From Proteus alimentorum (GTDB lineage: Bacteria; Pseudomonadota; Gammaproteobacteria; Enterobacterales; Enterobacteriaceae): a stretch of 64,000 nt of DNA. The stretch's first letter is position 1. Every line of letters begins with the position of its first letter. The position numbers and the translations under genes are program-made. The notes under the pieces are model-generated. The model was not told where the DNA came from. It did not search any database and saw nothing but the letters and a program-made list of their open reading frames with translations. The stretch is from the NCBI RefSeq assembly GCF_002607735.1, contig NZ_NBVR01000031.1, forward strand, positions 496,001 through 560,000. The letters are read 5' to 3'. Shown piece after piece: positions 18,682 to 28,480 of the stretch.

Positions 18682-19230
18682 TCAACCTTCGCGCAAATCT
18701 GACCACGCAGCGCTCAAATATTGAAACATTGACCAAAAAGTTAGCACTGTTGCGATATATAATAAAGCGAATCCAAACCACTCTGCTTCAACAGTAGGAC
18801 GCCATAATAACACAACAAGCGATCCCATTTGTGCGGTTGTCTTCACTTTTCCTATCCAAGAAACGGCAACACTGTTACGTTTTCCTAATTCAGCCATCCA
18901 TTCTCTTAGTGACGAAATAATAATTTCACGAGCAATCATTGTTGCTGCTGGTAAGGTTATCCACCACTCATGATAGTACTCAGTAATTAAAACAAGTGCT
19001 GTTGCAACCATTACTTTATCCGCTACTGGGTCAAGAAAAGCACCGAAGCGGGTAGTTTGTTTCCATCTACGAGCTAAAAAACCATCAAACCAATCTGTTG
19101 CAGCTGCTACCATAAAAATAATAGCGCAGACTAATGGAGCATCTTTGAATGGCAAATAGAACACCAAAACAAAGAATGGGATTAGAGCGACACGAAATAG
19201 AGTTAGCCAAGTTGGGATATTTAGTTGCAT
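18682..19230 (-). CDS. pgsA: Phosphatidylglycerophosphate synthase
   Basis: A 182-residue inner membrane enzyme that makes phosphatidylglycerol phosphate from CDP-diacylglycerol and glycerol-3-phosphate. The CDP-alcohol phosphotransferase signature D-x2-DG-x2-AR-x8-G-x3-D-x3-D is complete ([10 protein letters not shown], then [11 protein letters not shown], near residues 46-71). The start [13 protein letters not shown] matches E. coli PgsA. It follows uvrC by 55 nt on the same strand, as in E. coli, and precedes the tRNA operon. Confidence 0.97.
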   Translation of the reverse strand: MQLNIPTWLTLFRVALIPFFVLVFYLPFKDAPLVCAIIFMVAAATDWFDGFLARRWKQTTRFGAFLDPVADKVMVATALVLITEYYHEWWITLPAATMIAREIIISSLREWMAELGKRNSVAVSWIGKVKTTAQMGSLVVLLWRPTVEAEWFGFALLYIATVLTFWSMFQYLSAAWSDLREG

Positions 19231-19285
19231 AGCGTTCTACACGACCTAGAAAAGTGAGAGTTATTAATATGGTGCATCAATACAC

Positions 19286-21118
19286 TTAGTGTTTCAACGC
19301 ATTAAATATTTTTTCTGCTAATGCAGTCGAAATTGTGGGGACTTTCGCAATTTCTTCAACACTTGCGTCTCGTAAAGCTTGTAGCCCTCCCATATATTTC
19401 AACAACATTTGACGACGCTTAGGCCCTACACCTTCAATAGACTCTAGTGAACTGGTATTTTTTACTTTGGCTCTACGTTGACGGTGCCCTGTTATTGCAT
19501 GACGATGCGATTCATCACGAATATGTTGGATCAAATGTAACGCAGGTGAATCAGAAGGTAGTGCCATTCCCTCACCTTCAGGTACAAAAAACAAGGTTTC
19601 AAGCCCTGCTTTACGATCACTCCCTTTTGCAACACCAATTAATTTCGGGTGTGATTTGTCCCAATCAACATTAAGAGTATCAAATACCTCTATTGCTTGT
19701 GCTAATTGCCCTTTACCACCATCGATAAAAATAATATCTGGGATCTTACTGTCTTCTAATGATTTACCATAACGTCGAGTGAGCACTTGATTCATCGCCG
19801 CATAATCATCACCAGGAGTAATACCACTGATATTATAGCGCCTATATTCAGATTTTAATGGGCCATTCATGTCAAATACTACACATGAAGCCACAGTTTG
19901 CTCCCCCATAGTGTGACTAATATCAAAACATTCCATTCGTTTTATCTCTTTCATATCAAGAAGAGACATCAACGAGGTATAACGTTGCGAAATGGTCGAT
20001 TGCTCGACTTGTTTTGAAGCCAATGCCGTTGCTGCATTTGTTCTTGCTAATTTCAAGTAACGAGCTCTATCACCACGCGGTTTTGTTTGAATTTGAATTT
20101 TTCGCCCGGCAATAGATGAGATAGATTCAGCTAGAATGGCTTTATCTTCTAAATTAAAATCGAGTAAAATTTCAGTTGGCAAAGTACGGATTGCACTGCC
20201 TTGCAAATAAAATTGACCAATAAAAGTCTGAACAACTTCCTCGATTGAAGTATTTGCAGGGACTTTAGGAAAATAACTCCGGCTACCTAACACTTTACCT
20301 TGACGGAAAAAGAGAACATAAACACAAGCAATCGCACCATTAAAAGCAACACTGATCACATCAAGATCATCACCAATATTGGCGACAAATTGTTTTTCGG
20401 TCACTTGCCTTACTGCTTGAATTTGATCACGGATCCGAGCAGCCTCTTCAAAACGTAATTCTTGGCTTGCTTCTTCCATACGTTTAACTAATCCTTCAAT
20501 AACTTGTGTATCATCACCTGAAAGAAAAAGTCGCACATAATTAACTTGTTGGGCATATTCTTCATCAGAAACATAGCCTTTTACACAAGGTGCAAGACAA
20601 CGGCCAATTTGATATTGCAAACACGGTCTTGAACGATTGCGATAAACACTGTCTTCGCATTGACGAATAGGAAACAATTTTTGCATTAATGCCAATGTTT
20701 CTCTTACTGCAAAAGAGTTAGGGAAAGGTCCAAAATATTCCCCTTTAGCATGTTTTGCACCACGATAACTAGCAAGTCTAGGATGTTTATCACCACTTAA
20801 ATAGATATAAGGATAGGATTTATCATCTCGTAACAACACATTATAGCGAGGTTGATAGCGCTGGATGTAGCTGTGTTCAAGCAATAAAGCTTCCGTTTCT
20901 GTATGGGTGATCGTGACATCAATATTTGCGATACACTTCACTAACGCTTCGGTCTTACGGCTATTTACCTGTGTACGAAAATAGCTCGAAAGCCTTTTTT
21001 TCAGGTCTTTCGCTTTGCCGACATAGATTACTGTGTCTGTCGCATCATACATACGATACACACCCGGTTTATCTGTAACTCGGCTTAAGAATGCTTTGGC
21101 GTCAAATTTGTCTTCCAC
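19286..21118 (-). CDS. uvrC: Excinuclease ABC subunit C
   Basis: A 610-residue nucleotide excision repair nuclease, the same length as in E. coli. The N-terminal GIY-YIG domain (PGVYRMYD...[13 protein letters not shown], residues 18-45) makes the 3' incision. A UVR domain near residues 205-240 ([19 protein letters not shown]) binds UvrB. The C-terminal RNase H-like domain ([27 protein letters not shown]) makes the 5' incision. A tandem HhH motif ends the protein ([17 protein letters not shown]). Its start overlaps the end of uvrY by 17 nt, so the two are coupled. Confidence 0.98.
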   Translation of the reverse strand: MEDKFDAKAFLSRVTDKPGVYRMYDATDTVIYVGKAKDLKKRLSSYFRTQVNSRKTEALVKCIANIDVTITHTETEALLLEHSYIQRYQPRYNVLLRDDKSYPYIYLSGDKHPRLASYRGAKHAKGEYFGPFPNSFAVRETLALMQKLFPIRQCEDSVYRNRSRPCLQYQIGRCLAPCVKGYVSDEEYAQQVNYVRLFLSGDDTQVIEGLVKRMEEASQELRFEEAARIRDQIQAVRQVTEKQFVANIGDDLDVISVAFNGAIACVYVLFFRQGKVLGSRSYFPKVPANTSIEEVVQTFIGQFYLQGSAIRTLPTEILLDFNLEDKAILAESISSIAGRKIQIQTKPRGDRARYLKLARTNAATALASKQVEQSTISQRYTSLMSLLDMKEIKRMECFDISHTMGEQTVASCVVFDMNGPLKSEYRRYNISGITPGDDYAAMNQVLTRRYGKSLEDSKIPDIIFIDGGKGQLAQAIEVFDTLNVDWDKSHPKLIGVAKGSDRKAGLETLFFVPEGEGMALPSDSPALHLIQHIRDESHRHAITGHRQRRAKVKNTSSLESIEGVGPKRRQMLLKYMGGLQALRDASVEEIAKVPTISTALAEKIFNALKH

Positions 21119-21761
21119 TTTGTAAATGACTCTCTATCTCAATTAACCCATAACGTATTGCTATATGTGTTAATTCTACATCACCTGAGATTTTAAGTTT
21201 ACTAAACATTCGGTAACGATAGCTATTTACTGTTTTTGTATTAATATTCAACTCACTTGCGATTTGTGTGATTTTTTTTCCTCTAATGATCATCGACATA
21301 ATCTGCAATTCTCTTTCTGACAGATGATGTAAAGGATTTAATTTTTGCTGTAATTTTGTTAGTGCGATCTCCATCGCTAACTCTTGGCTTATATACCGTT
21401 GACCGATACAAACCTGCCGGATAGCTTGCAGAATATTTTCACAAGAAGTATCAACAACAATAAAACCTTCAATACCCAATTGAAGAAGTGTTATTGATAA
21501 TATAGAGTCTGTTTTTGGTGAAATGACAATAATTTTAATTGATAAAGATGATCGCTTTATTCTTTTTATAGAATCAATTAATGAAACTGAGGGTGCTGAA
21601 TAAATAATAATAAGATTAACTGAAAACTGCCGACAATAACGAAATGCATCATTTTCATCATTCATCACCTTTCGAATGTTGATTTTTTTTATTTGACTAA
21701 GCAGTGTTTTCATTCCCAAGCTAAATATTTCAACTCGACTTATTATCAATGTATTTATCAA
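21102..21761 (-). CDS. uvrY: UvrY/SirA-family LuxR-type regulator with a degenerate receiver domain
   Basis: A 219-residue protein from a TTG start at 21761, which has AAAGGA 7 nt upstream and aligns as MINTLI with E. coli UvrY MINVLL. The C-terminal LuxR-type HTH ([12 protein letters not shown] to [14 protein letters not shown], residues 145-190) is strongly conserved, so DNA targets such as csrB/csrC are probably kept. The receiver half is not. Aligned with E. coli, the acidic pair D8-D9 is S8-R9, the phosphorylated D54 is Y54, T82 is S81, and the invariant lysine K104 is V103. It therefore cannot be phosphorylated by BarA in the usual way, though it should still fold and dimerise. The context directly ahead of uvrC confirms orthology. 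The frame is open back to 21827, but that part has no RBS. Confidence 0.9.
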   Translation of the reverse strand: MINTLIISRVEIFSLGMKTLLSQIKKINIRKVMNDENDAFRYCRQFSVNLIIIYSAPSVSLIDSIKRIKRSSLSIKIIVISPKTDSILSITLLQLGIEGFIVVDTSCENILQAIRQVCIGQRYISQELAMEIALTKLQQKLNPLHHLSERELQIMSMIIRGKKITQIASELNINTKTVNSYRYRMFSKLKISGDVELTHIAIRYGLIEIESHLQSGRQI

Positions 21762-21911
21762 TAAATTTTCCTTTAAAAACTTAATAATCATCCAATTAAA
21801 AGCAGAAATAAACCGTAAAAATATCATATTCCATTAACAATCAGCATTCTATCTTTTTCTCGTGCAGTTTATCTTAAAAATTTATTTTTTATTTCAAAAA
21901 TTAAAAGATAC

Positions 21912-21948
21912 TAAAAAGCCTCCTTATTTTTATAAGGAGGCTAAAAAA
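21912..21948 (-). terminator. Rho-independent terminator of the DUF2339 gene
   Basis: A 10-bp stem (agcctcctta 21917-21926 with taaggaggct 21933-21942) followed on the minus strand by a T run, about 50 nt after the stop of the DUF2339 gene and ahead of uvrY. Confidence 0.87.
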
Positions 21949-21995
21949 ACTTAATTTACCCATCAGTACTCACAGTACTCAGTACAAAACCTTGC

Positions 21996-24900
21996 CTACA
22001 ATTGTTCCGTTATACGGCTTTTTTTAGGTGGTAATGGTGAGAAATACCCGATTAATAAAATCAGTATTGCAACACCAATAAAGGCCAGTGCTCTGAGCAA
22101 CCCACTACTTAATGATGTATCAATTAGGAAGAGTTTAGCGATAACCACAGCCAACAATACACCACCAATAAACCATTGTGAACGTGATTTTTTACGTGTC
22201 GCCATCACCATAGTCACCAATGCAGTAATAGCCCAAATAATCGCTAATACTGTTTGGATCACTTTGGAATTAATTATTGCATAACTCGACCAATCAACAT
22301 CCGTTGCAAAAACTAATCCTCTTAATAAAATACCATTTGCCCACCAAAAAATTATAGCAGGAATAATGTAATTAAATATAGGCAAGTTATTTTGCAATAA
22401 TGCTTGATATTTAGATGACTGTTTTATTACTGAAATAAATTTATAACCAATCCATATTCCAATAACACCCATTAGATCCATCAAATTAAATAATGGAATA
22501 AATTTAATTCCACTTTCAGTGCCATCATTAAAGTTTGCAAAGATTAAAGAAAGTATCAGTAAACCCGAAACAGGTAAAGTGACTACCCAATAAGCATTTT
22601 GGTACTCTTTTATCCAATTAACTTTCATTGCTAGTATATAGCTTATTGCGATAAATAAACTTATAACAAAAATAACGCTTGCAAAATGTAAGCTCACATA
22701 AAGGTACGTAACATCTATTAACCAAATAATTTCAGTAAATAAGAAAAGGCCAATAAAGATAAGATGCATACTGTGGATCAATGCTGTATTGATCCTTTGT
22801 TTCGGCAATAGTGTATTTACTTTAAGCAAGTAGAAACCACTCGCAAAAATTGCAATCCAGATAATCGCACTTAGCCAATTATCAATTAACGAACCTGCAA
22901 GATAGATATACACCAACATAATAAGCGCAGACATTGGCCATAATAAAATAGAGCAACTTGCCAACTCAGAAAATTGGGTTTTCTTCCCAGCAAAGAACAT
23001 GCCCCAGCAGCTAATAAGAATAAAAGCAAAGGTTATGGATTTTACTTCTGGCAAGAGCCAATGTTCGCCATATTCTTGTAAAAGCAGAACGCTATATCCC
23101 CAACTTACAGCAGAGATAAATAGTGTTACATATCCAATAGCCCGATTATCAAGATGAGTAAATTGAGCTCGCCCCCATAGTACTGCGACGGCAAATACAA
23201 CGATTATTTGAGTTACAAGCATTAGCCAATCGCCTAGCGAAATAATAGGCATGTTTAATAATAAAACAAAGGAAACCGCAACTAAAATAGTCCCTGCAAT
23301 TGCCGGTTTCTTTTGCTGCTGTAAAACAGAAAATGCAAGGATCATCACCCCTTCAATGGCCCATACAATCGATGTCCATTCAGCAGAGAATGCAAATGGT
23401 ACAGCTAAAGTGGCAAAGGTGACAGAAAGCATAAAGAAGGCAATTGCCAGTAGTTTACCCTCTTCACGATAACGCTTAAGTGCAAACCAAGTTAGTGCGA
23501 AATAAGCTAATCCATAAAGTGATGAAGCAATAGCAACACCATATGGCCATTCTGAAGCTAATCGATGCTGGAAGATAAAACCAATTAATGGCGTACCAAA
23601 TAGTAATGTGGCATCAAAAGGAATATTAAGTTTCAGTTTATTTTTTAGTGTTGAAAGTTCCGTTGCAACACCAAAAATCAACCAATTTGCAATTAAAAAT
23701 AGCTGACAAGGTAAATAATCGGCATGAGTGTAATTTGGTATTGCCCATATAAAACCGATACCAAAAGTAAAAGCAAAACCAATAAGATTTAATAAACGCC
23801 AAACTTGCCAATGGCTGATAATAAGAATACCAATTGAAAGAATAAGATAATAGCTAAACAATCCTACATAATTGTTATCACCAGTAGATAGTAAAACAGG
23901 GGCTAAATATCCACCAAGTGAAGCTAATATAGCTAAACTAATAGCCCGATGAATAACTGCCAAACTTACACTCACCAAGCAGATAAACACCATAATAGCG
24001 AGAGCAATGCTAATAGGAATAAAGTCATAAATTTTAGTCGCAGCAAAAATAGTAATGTAAAGCCCACCAATGCCGCCACCTTGTAAAATTAATGCATATA
24101 TCAGGTTTTTCTTTCTAAGCCACCAGCCAATACCTAATAAGGCCAAACATCCTGTTCCCGCCATCATTAAACGTGTTGATGCTGAGACAAGCTCATTCTC
24201 AATACTGTATTTAAGTAAATAAGACAGACCGAAAAAGAGTAATAACATCCCTATTTTGGCCAGTGGATTTCCTGTTACTACCCAATTCCAAATAAGTCCC
24301 AAAATCGATTTCTGTTGACGTTTTGGCCGAGGGTTTAAATGAGGTCTATATTGCGATGCAGGCCTATTTACTTGAGGTGTCGCATTTCCCACATAACCTA
24401 TTTCAGATCCCGCCAAGTTTGCGCTTGCTACGTTCGCCCTCTTCTCTACAAGCGGATCTGATGTTGATTCAATATATGTTTGTTTTTCTTCTTTTTGATA
24501 ACGATGAGAAAAACGACTTGTTGCTACCTTAGGTTGATAAGGCTCAGATCCTTTCGGTGTAGGAGTTGTTGATATTTCTGCCTGATTAGGTTGTTTGTTT
24601 TCAAGGTTAATATCATTAACCATAGACGATTGAACAACTGAATTTTCTTCTTTAGGAGAAACTTTATCAAATGTCGTTTCTCGTGAAACCTGTGCGTGTT
24701 GATATACTGACGCACCTTTATTCTCCGCCTTATTTTGCGCATGTTCTGTTGTGTTAATAGGTTCAACTGTTTTGGATTGATAAGTTGAAGTGGTTGAAAC
24801 TGTTGGTTGAGGCTCTTTTTTTATATCACGAGATAAATCCTTAACTTCGCTTTTCTGAGCATCAAGCTCTGTGCGAATATCCACAGCATTATCTTTATTT

Positions 24901-25055
24901 AATAACTTAAATAATTTCTCTTGTTGCTCAATAAGCTTTTCTTCAAGCTGTCTAATTCGATGCAACAATGAGTTGCTATTTGTATAAGCGTGGTATTGCC
25001 AATACAAAGATACCACAACAAATATTGTCACTATGAGCGTCAAAAAGTCGTCCAT
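21996..25055 (-). CDS. DUF2339 family multi-spanning membrane protein
   Basis: A large protein of 1019 residues. Residues 4-20 are a transmembrane anchor, followed by a coiled coil (about 28-55, RIRQLEEKLIEQQEKLFKLL) and a long polar, Thr/Ser/Gln-rich linker to about residue 250. The remainder carries over twenty hydrophobic segments in the DUF2339 pattern (LLLFFGLSYLLKYS, GGGIGGLYITIFAA, ASLGGYLAPVLLS, WAIEGVMILAFS). Function is unknown; the architecture suggests an integral membrane protein with a large periplasmic or cytoplasmic linker. The gene is monocistronic, with its own terminator, and is divergent from glpX. Length and domain order look intact. Confidence 0.85.
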   Translation of the reverse strand: MDDFLTLIVTIFVVVSLYWQYHAYTNSNSLLHRIRQLEEKLIEQQEKLFKLLNKDNAVDIRTELDAQKSEVKDLSRDIKKEPQPTVSTTSTYQSKTVEPINTTEHAQNKAENKGASVYQHAQVSRETTFDKVSPKEENSVVQSSMVNDINLENKQPNQAEISTTPTPKGSEPYQPKVATSRFSHRYQKEEKQTYIESTSDPLVEKRANVASANLAGSEIGYVGNATPQVNRPASQYRPHLNPRPKRQQKSILGLIWNWVVTGNPLAKIGMLLLFFGLSYLLKYSIENELVSASTRLMMAGTGCLALLGIGWWLRKKNLIYALILQGGGIGGLYITIFAATKIYDFIPISIALAIMVFICLVSVSLAVIHRAISLAILASLGGYLAPVLLSTGDNNYVGLFSYYLILSIGILIISHWQVWRLLNLIGFAFTFGIGFIWAIPNYTHADYLPCQLFLIANWLIFGVATELSTLKNKLKLNIPFDATLLFGTPLIGFIFQHRLASEWPYGVAIASSLYGLAYFALTWFALKRYREEGKLLAIAFFMLSVTFATLAVPFAFSAEWTSIVWAIEGVMILAFSVLQQQKKPAIAGTILVAVSFVLLLNMPIISLGDWLMLVTQIIVVFAVAVLWGRAQFTHLDNRAIGYVTLFISAVSWGYSVLLLQEYGEHWLLPEVKSITFAFILISCWGMFFAGKKTQFSELASCSILLWPMSALIMLVYIYLAGSLIDNWLSAIIWIAIFASGFYLLKVNTLLPKQRINTALIHSMHLIFIGLFLFTEIIWLIDVTYLYVSLHFASVIFVISLFIAISYILAMKVNWIKEYQNAYWVVTLPVSGLLILSLIFANFNDGTESGIKFIPLFNLMDLMGVIGIWIGYKFISVIKQSSKYQALLQNNLPIFNYIIPAIIFWWANGILLRGLVFATDVDWSSYAIINSKVIQTVLAIIWAITALVTMVMATRKKSRSQWFIGGVLLAVVIAKLFLIDTSLSSGLLRALAFIGVAILILLIGYFSPLPPKKSRITEQL

Positions 25056-25261
25056 AAACCTAATCCTTTTGCGTTAAGCATCACATGGTTTTAATCTCTT
25101 AACCTTAGTTATACTTTAATTTTCACAGATTTATCTTAGTTTATTCCTAAATAATCTATTTCGAGAACTCTTGATTTAAACCTAGCACATAATTTCGAAA
25201 AAAAGGTATGATCGGCAGCCTATCTTAACCTTCCATTTATATCGCAAAACACACTCATAAT

Positions 25262-26242
25262 ATGAAATTAAATGACGAATTAACTAATGCTATCGCCTCT
25301 GTAACAGAAGCCGCAGCTATTGCAGCAATGCCTTGGATTGGAAAACAAAACAAAAATGCAGCAGATGCTGCTGCGGTCAGTGCCATGCGTGAACGTTTAA
25401 ATAGCCTGAATATCAATGGCGAAATTGTCATTGGTGAAGGTGAAATAGATGAAGCGCCAATGCTCTATATTGGCGAGAAAGTAGGTAATGGGAAAGGCGA
25501 TAAAATAGAAATTGCGGTTGACCCTATTGACGGTACTCGCATGGTCGCTACGGGTGAAAATAATTCCCTCGCAATTTTAGCCGCTGGCTTTGAAGGCAGT
25601 TTTTTACAAGCTCCCGACATGTATATGGAAAAATTAATTGTAGGTAAGCAAGCTGCCGGTGTCATTGATCTTAACCATTGCCTCGAATATAACCTTGATG
25701 CTATCGCACAAACATTGAATAAATCTATTGAGCAGTTAACTCTCGCTATTCTAGATAAACCGCGTCACCACGATATTATTAAAGATCTACGCGCTAAAGG
25801 CATTAATGTTATCACCCTACCTGATGGTGATGTTTTAGCCTCTTTATATGCCACAATGCCTAATAACAGTATTGATGTTATGTATGGTATTGGTGGAGCA
25901 CCTGAAGGCGTAATTAGTGCAGCGATTGCTAAGGCATTAGGCGGTGATATGCAAGCACGTTTAATTACTCGTGATATTGCAAAAGGGAATAGTGCAGAAA
26001 ATAGAGAATATGCCGTTTCTGAAATTGCTCGTTGTCATAAAATGGGTACTGATGTAAATATTAAATTATCATTAGACACATTAGTACGTAACCAAGATGT
26101 TATGTTTGCAGCAACCGCGATTACCAAAGGTGATTTCTTATCTGGTGTTAATCAACAAGCTCAATATTTACAAACGCACTCTTTAGTCATTAATGGTTCA
26201 ACACATTCATTACGTTATATTGAGAATTACCATTTACGTTAA
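25262..26242 (+). CDS. glpX: Class II fructose-1,6-bisphosphatase (GlpX/YggF type)
   Basis: A 326-residue lithium-sensitive class II FBPase that hydrolyses fructose-1,6-bisphosphate in gluconeogenesis. Metal and substrate motifs are intact: VIGEGEIDEAPMLYIGE near residue 57, AVDPIDGTRM near 85, APDMYMEKL near 119 and IGGAPEGV near 210. The product lacks the C-terminal extension of E. coli GlpX and has roughly the length of its paralogue YggF, so which paralogue it represents is uncertain. It is not next to glpF/glpK as glpX is in E. coli. ATG 25262 has little upstream SD. Only a terminator-like stem serving the convergent gene follows. Confidence 0.88.
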   Translation: MKLNDELTNAIASVTEAAAIAAMPWIGKQNKNAADAAAVSAMRERLNSLNINGEIVIGEGEIDEAPMLYIGEKVGNGKGDKIEIAVDPIDGTRMVATGENNSLAILAAGFEGSFLQAPDMYMEKLIVGKQAAGVIDLNHCLEYNLDAIAQTLNKSIEQLTLAILDKPRHHDIIKDLRAKGINVITLPDGDVLASLYATMPNNSIDVMYGIGGAPEGVISAAIAKALGGDMQARLITRDIAKGNSAENREYAVSEIARCHKMGTDVNIKLSLDTLVRNQDVMFAATAITKGDFLSGVNQQAQYLQTHSLVINGSTHSLRYIENYHLR

Positions 26243-26274
26243 TATCTCGATTTGTCTTATTTTCCTTGAGAGAT

Positions 26275-26304
26275 AAAAAAGCGGCGCTTTATTAAGGTGC
26301 CGCT
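26275..26304 (-). terminator. Terminator of the phosphotriesterase operon (probably bidirectional)
   Basis: A stem agcggc/gccgct with an extended imperfect inner part (26280-26302). On the minus strand it is followed by a run of T residues, about 50 nt after the stop of the 26352-27383 gene and 35 nt after glpX. Confidence 0.8.
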
Positions 26305-26351
26305 AAATTTACTTCAAGGGGTATATTTATTGTTATTTATTCACTTCAGAT

Positions 26352-27383
26352 TTAAGCCAACAAATTGGCTGGATTCTCAACACATAATTTTTTGATAATC
26401 GATTTATCAATGCCACGTTGAGCCAATAATGAAAGGAATACATTAGGAACAAATCCCCAACCATTCCCCCCATTTTTCGCCCACATCTGTTTTAAGAACA
26501 CATCATGGCTTAATACAATTTGACTACCATAACCTCTTTCAATTAAGGTTGCGACTGCTTCTACGGTATCCATAACGCTTGGTGCTGCCCCCTCTTTAGG
26601 GAAAGAGATATCCAGCCCAATCATATCAAACTCAAGCCAAACACCGCGATCTAACATTTTACATTGATAATCAATATCTTTACCTGATGGATCAGAGTGT
26701 GCCAATGAAATCTTAGCGGGGTTACACCCCATTTCTGTTAATAGAATATCTAAAACTTCATCACCACGACGTTGCCAACCTGGCATATGAATATTCATCG
26801 AAGCATGAGGATTACTATTTTGTGCAATAGCAGCGGCACGTAAACTATTTTTCTCACCATCGGTAAAGAATGGAGAAACACCAATTTCACCGATCATACC
26901 TGCACGAATATCAGTACCATCAATACCTACATTCAATTCATCATCAATGATTTTTGCCATTGCATCAATATCATCAGCCAGTCGTTCTCCTTCAAACTTT
27001 TCAATATAAAGTCCGGAAGAAGCGACAACGTTAATGCCCGTTATTTCTGCAACTTGTCTTAGTTTTCTAATATCACGTCCAATTGATGAGGAGCCTGTTG
27101 CATCAACAATTGTTCTGCCACCTAACTCTTTGAAGTTATTTAATTCAAAAATAACATCTTCGATTGGTTTCTTATCCATATTATCGCAACAGCAATATGG
27201 ATCGTATTTAAGTCCCCACTGAATATCTGCACTCACTTTTTTATCAACTAACACATGCGAGAATTCATAAAAAGGTTCATCAACAACACCTGAGAGATCA
27301 TTAAAGAGGTGTTCATGGGGCAATGTTAGCCCCATATCTTCTTTTTTCACGGGGCCAGTTACGGTTTGAATATAACCTTTCAT
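26352..27383 (-). CDS. Phosphotriesterase-family metallohydrolase
   Basis: A 343-residue amidohydrolase of the phosphotriesterase/lactonase (PHP) group. The binuclear metal site is visible: H23-x-H25 in LPHEHLF, a bridging carboxylate in MIGEIG near 164, histidines in MNIHMPG near 197 and LAHSDPSG near 227, and the catalytic Asp in LSHDVF near 291. E. coli Php and archaeal relatives include lactonases, so an ester or sugar lactone is more likely than a phosphotriester. It is the last gene of a four-gene operon with a transporter (10-nt gap), an amidotransferase-like protein and an HTH-sugar kinase fusion. The substrate is unknown; a sugar-derived lactone would fit the context. Confidence 0.87.
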   Translation of the reverse strand: MKGYIQTVTGPVKKEDMGLTLPHEHLFNDLSGVVDEPFYEFSHVLVDKKVSADIQWGLKYDPYCCCDNMDKKPIEDVIFELNNFKELGGRTIVDATGSSSIGRDIRKLRQVAEITGINVVASSGLYIEKFEGERLADDIDAMAKIIDDELNVGIDGTDIRAGMIGEIGVSPFFTDGEKNSLRAAAIAQNSNPHASMNIHMPGWQRRGDEVLDILLTEMGCNPAKISLAHSDPSGKDIDYQCKMLDRGVWLEFDMIGLDISFPKEGAAPSVMDTVEAVATLIERGYGSQIVLSHDVFLKQMWAKNGGNGWGFVPNVFLSLLAQRGIDKSIIKKLCVENPANLLA

Positions 27384-27393
27384 TACAATACTC

Positions 27394-28350
27394 CTACGCT
27401 TTTGCTGACTTAGTCGCTCTGAATTCAGGGATTGTGGTTACAATCGCACCCACTAGCGCAAATAATGTACCGATGATTGTCACTAAATAAACAGTATTGC
27501 CTAATGAAGGTAATAATAAGTCAATTAATACAGAACCTAACAATTGACCCGCTGTTGAAGCAACACCTAACATCAGTAAGCCTAAGCCACGGACTAAAAT
27601 AGCCATTAATGCGATAGACATAAGTCCTAAAGGACCACCTAAATACATCCACCAAGTCCCTGGTAATTCAAGAGTGATATGGCCTAATGCCATACGAACA
27701 ATAAGAGCAATCGTTAAAACAGTGAAGCCAACAATGAAGTTCCAAGTAATAGACACCATCATAGAACCTGTTGCTTCTGCAACTTTAGAGTTACCTGCAG
27801 GCTGCCAACCGGCTAATAAACCCGCAAGAAAAGGTAAGATGGCTAAATAAATAAATGAAGTTGAGTGCCATTGTGGAGAAACGACAAATAAAGTGGCAAC
27901 AACGGCTAACACAGCACCTAATACACGATATGGTGTGAAATATTTTTTCTCATCAACACCAACACCAAAGCGGTCACATAATAAGCCTGATAATAACAGT
28001 GCTGAAATTAATGCTGTTTGGAATGTTGCAATCCCTAATGCGCTCGCGGAAGCGCCTTCAGAGAAAACAACCATTGCACCACAAAGACCCGCAAACCAGT
28101 TCCATAATGGAATTTTGCGCGTCTTAATTAAACTTGGAATTGAAGCAAATTGCTGGCGATACTGTTTTTTTGACATAATGATAAAAAACATCACCACTAA
28201 ACCACTGGCAAAAGAGATAACTGCACTGGCGTTACCATCTTTTAAAACATGCCCTAACTGCCCATTCACCGCAGACTGCATTGGTGATAGCATACCTGCT
28301 AACACAGTTGCTAACATCAGCAATGGTGTTGATAAATTTTTTGTACTCAT
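27394..28350 (-). CDS. YdcZ/DUF606-type DMT superfamily transporter (duplicated domain)
   Basis: A 318-residue membrane protein with about ten hydrophobic helices, arranged as two DUF606 (YdcZ) units. The first starts with LAGMLSPMQSAVNGQLG (residues 18-34). The second contains LGGPLGLMSIALMAILVRGLG and STAGQLLGSVLIDLL near 235-275, where the repeat shows the family TAGQL motif. Such transporters belong to the drug/metabolite superfamily and are often found beside catabolic genes. It lies 10 nt ahead of the phosphotriesterase gene and about 130 nt after the amidotransferase-like gene, with a strong hairpin in that gap. Probably the uptake or efflux step for the operon's unknown substrate. Confidence 0.82.
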   Translation of the reverse strand: MSTKNLSTPLLMLATVLAGMLSPMQSAVNGQLGHVLKDGNASAVISFASGLVVMFFIIMSKKQYRQQFASIPSLIKTRKIPLWNWFAGLCGAMVVFSEGASASALGIATFQTALISALLLSGLLCDRFGVGVDEKKYFTPYRVLGAVLAVVATLFVVSPQWHSTSFIYLAILPFLAGLLAGWQPAGNSKVAEATGSMMVSITWNFIVGFTVLTIALIVRMALGHITLELPGTWWMYLGGPLGLMSIALMAILVRGLGLLMLGVASTAGQLLGSVLIDLLLPSLGNTVYLVTIIGTLFALVGAIVTTIPEFRATKSAKA

Positions 28351-28421
28351 AAGATGTTCCTTTTGGATTATTGGCTATGAGTGATTTCTTTTTTTATTTT
28401 TCAAGTAATCGGTTTTTTATT

Positions 28422-28450
28422 AGCGCAGAGCGGCAACTCTGCGCTTTTTT
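28422..28450. terminator. GC-rich stem-loop inside the kinase-transporter operon
   Basis: Perfect GCGCAGAG/CTCTGCGC arms (28423-28430 with 28437-28444) with a 6-nt loop. The T6 run is on the + strand side, so it is a good terminator only for + transcription. On the minus strand, the direction of the operon, it may instead attenuate expression or stabilise mRNA. Confidence 0.6.
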
Positions 28451-28480
28451 ACTTTTTATGACAGTTATTCTTAATTCAAA

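Noticed and set aside
21762..21827. Longer UvrY starting at 21827 or ATG 21791
   Set aside because: Neither start has an SD. The TTG at 21761 has AAAGGA 7 nt upstream and matches the family N-terminus.
27893..28384. 163-residue frame opposite the YdcZ-type transporter
   Set aside because: It is antisense to a well-supported membrane protein gene, and its composition mirrors that gene's codons.
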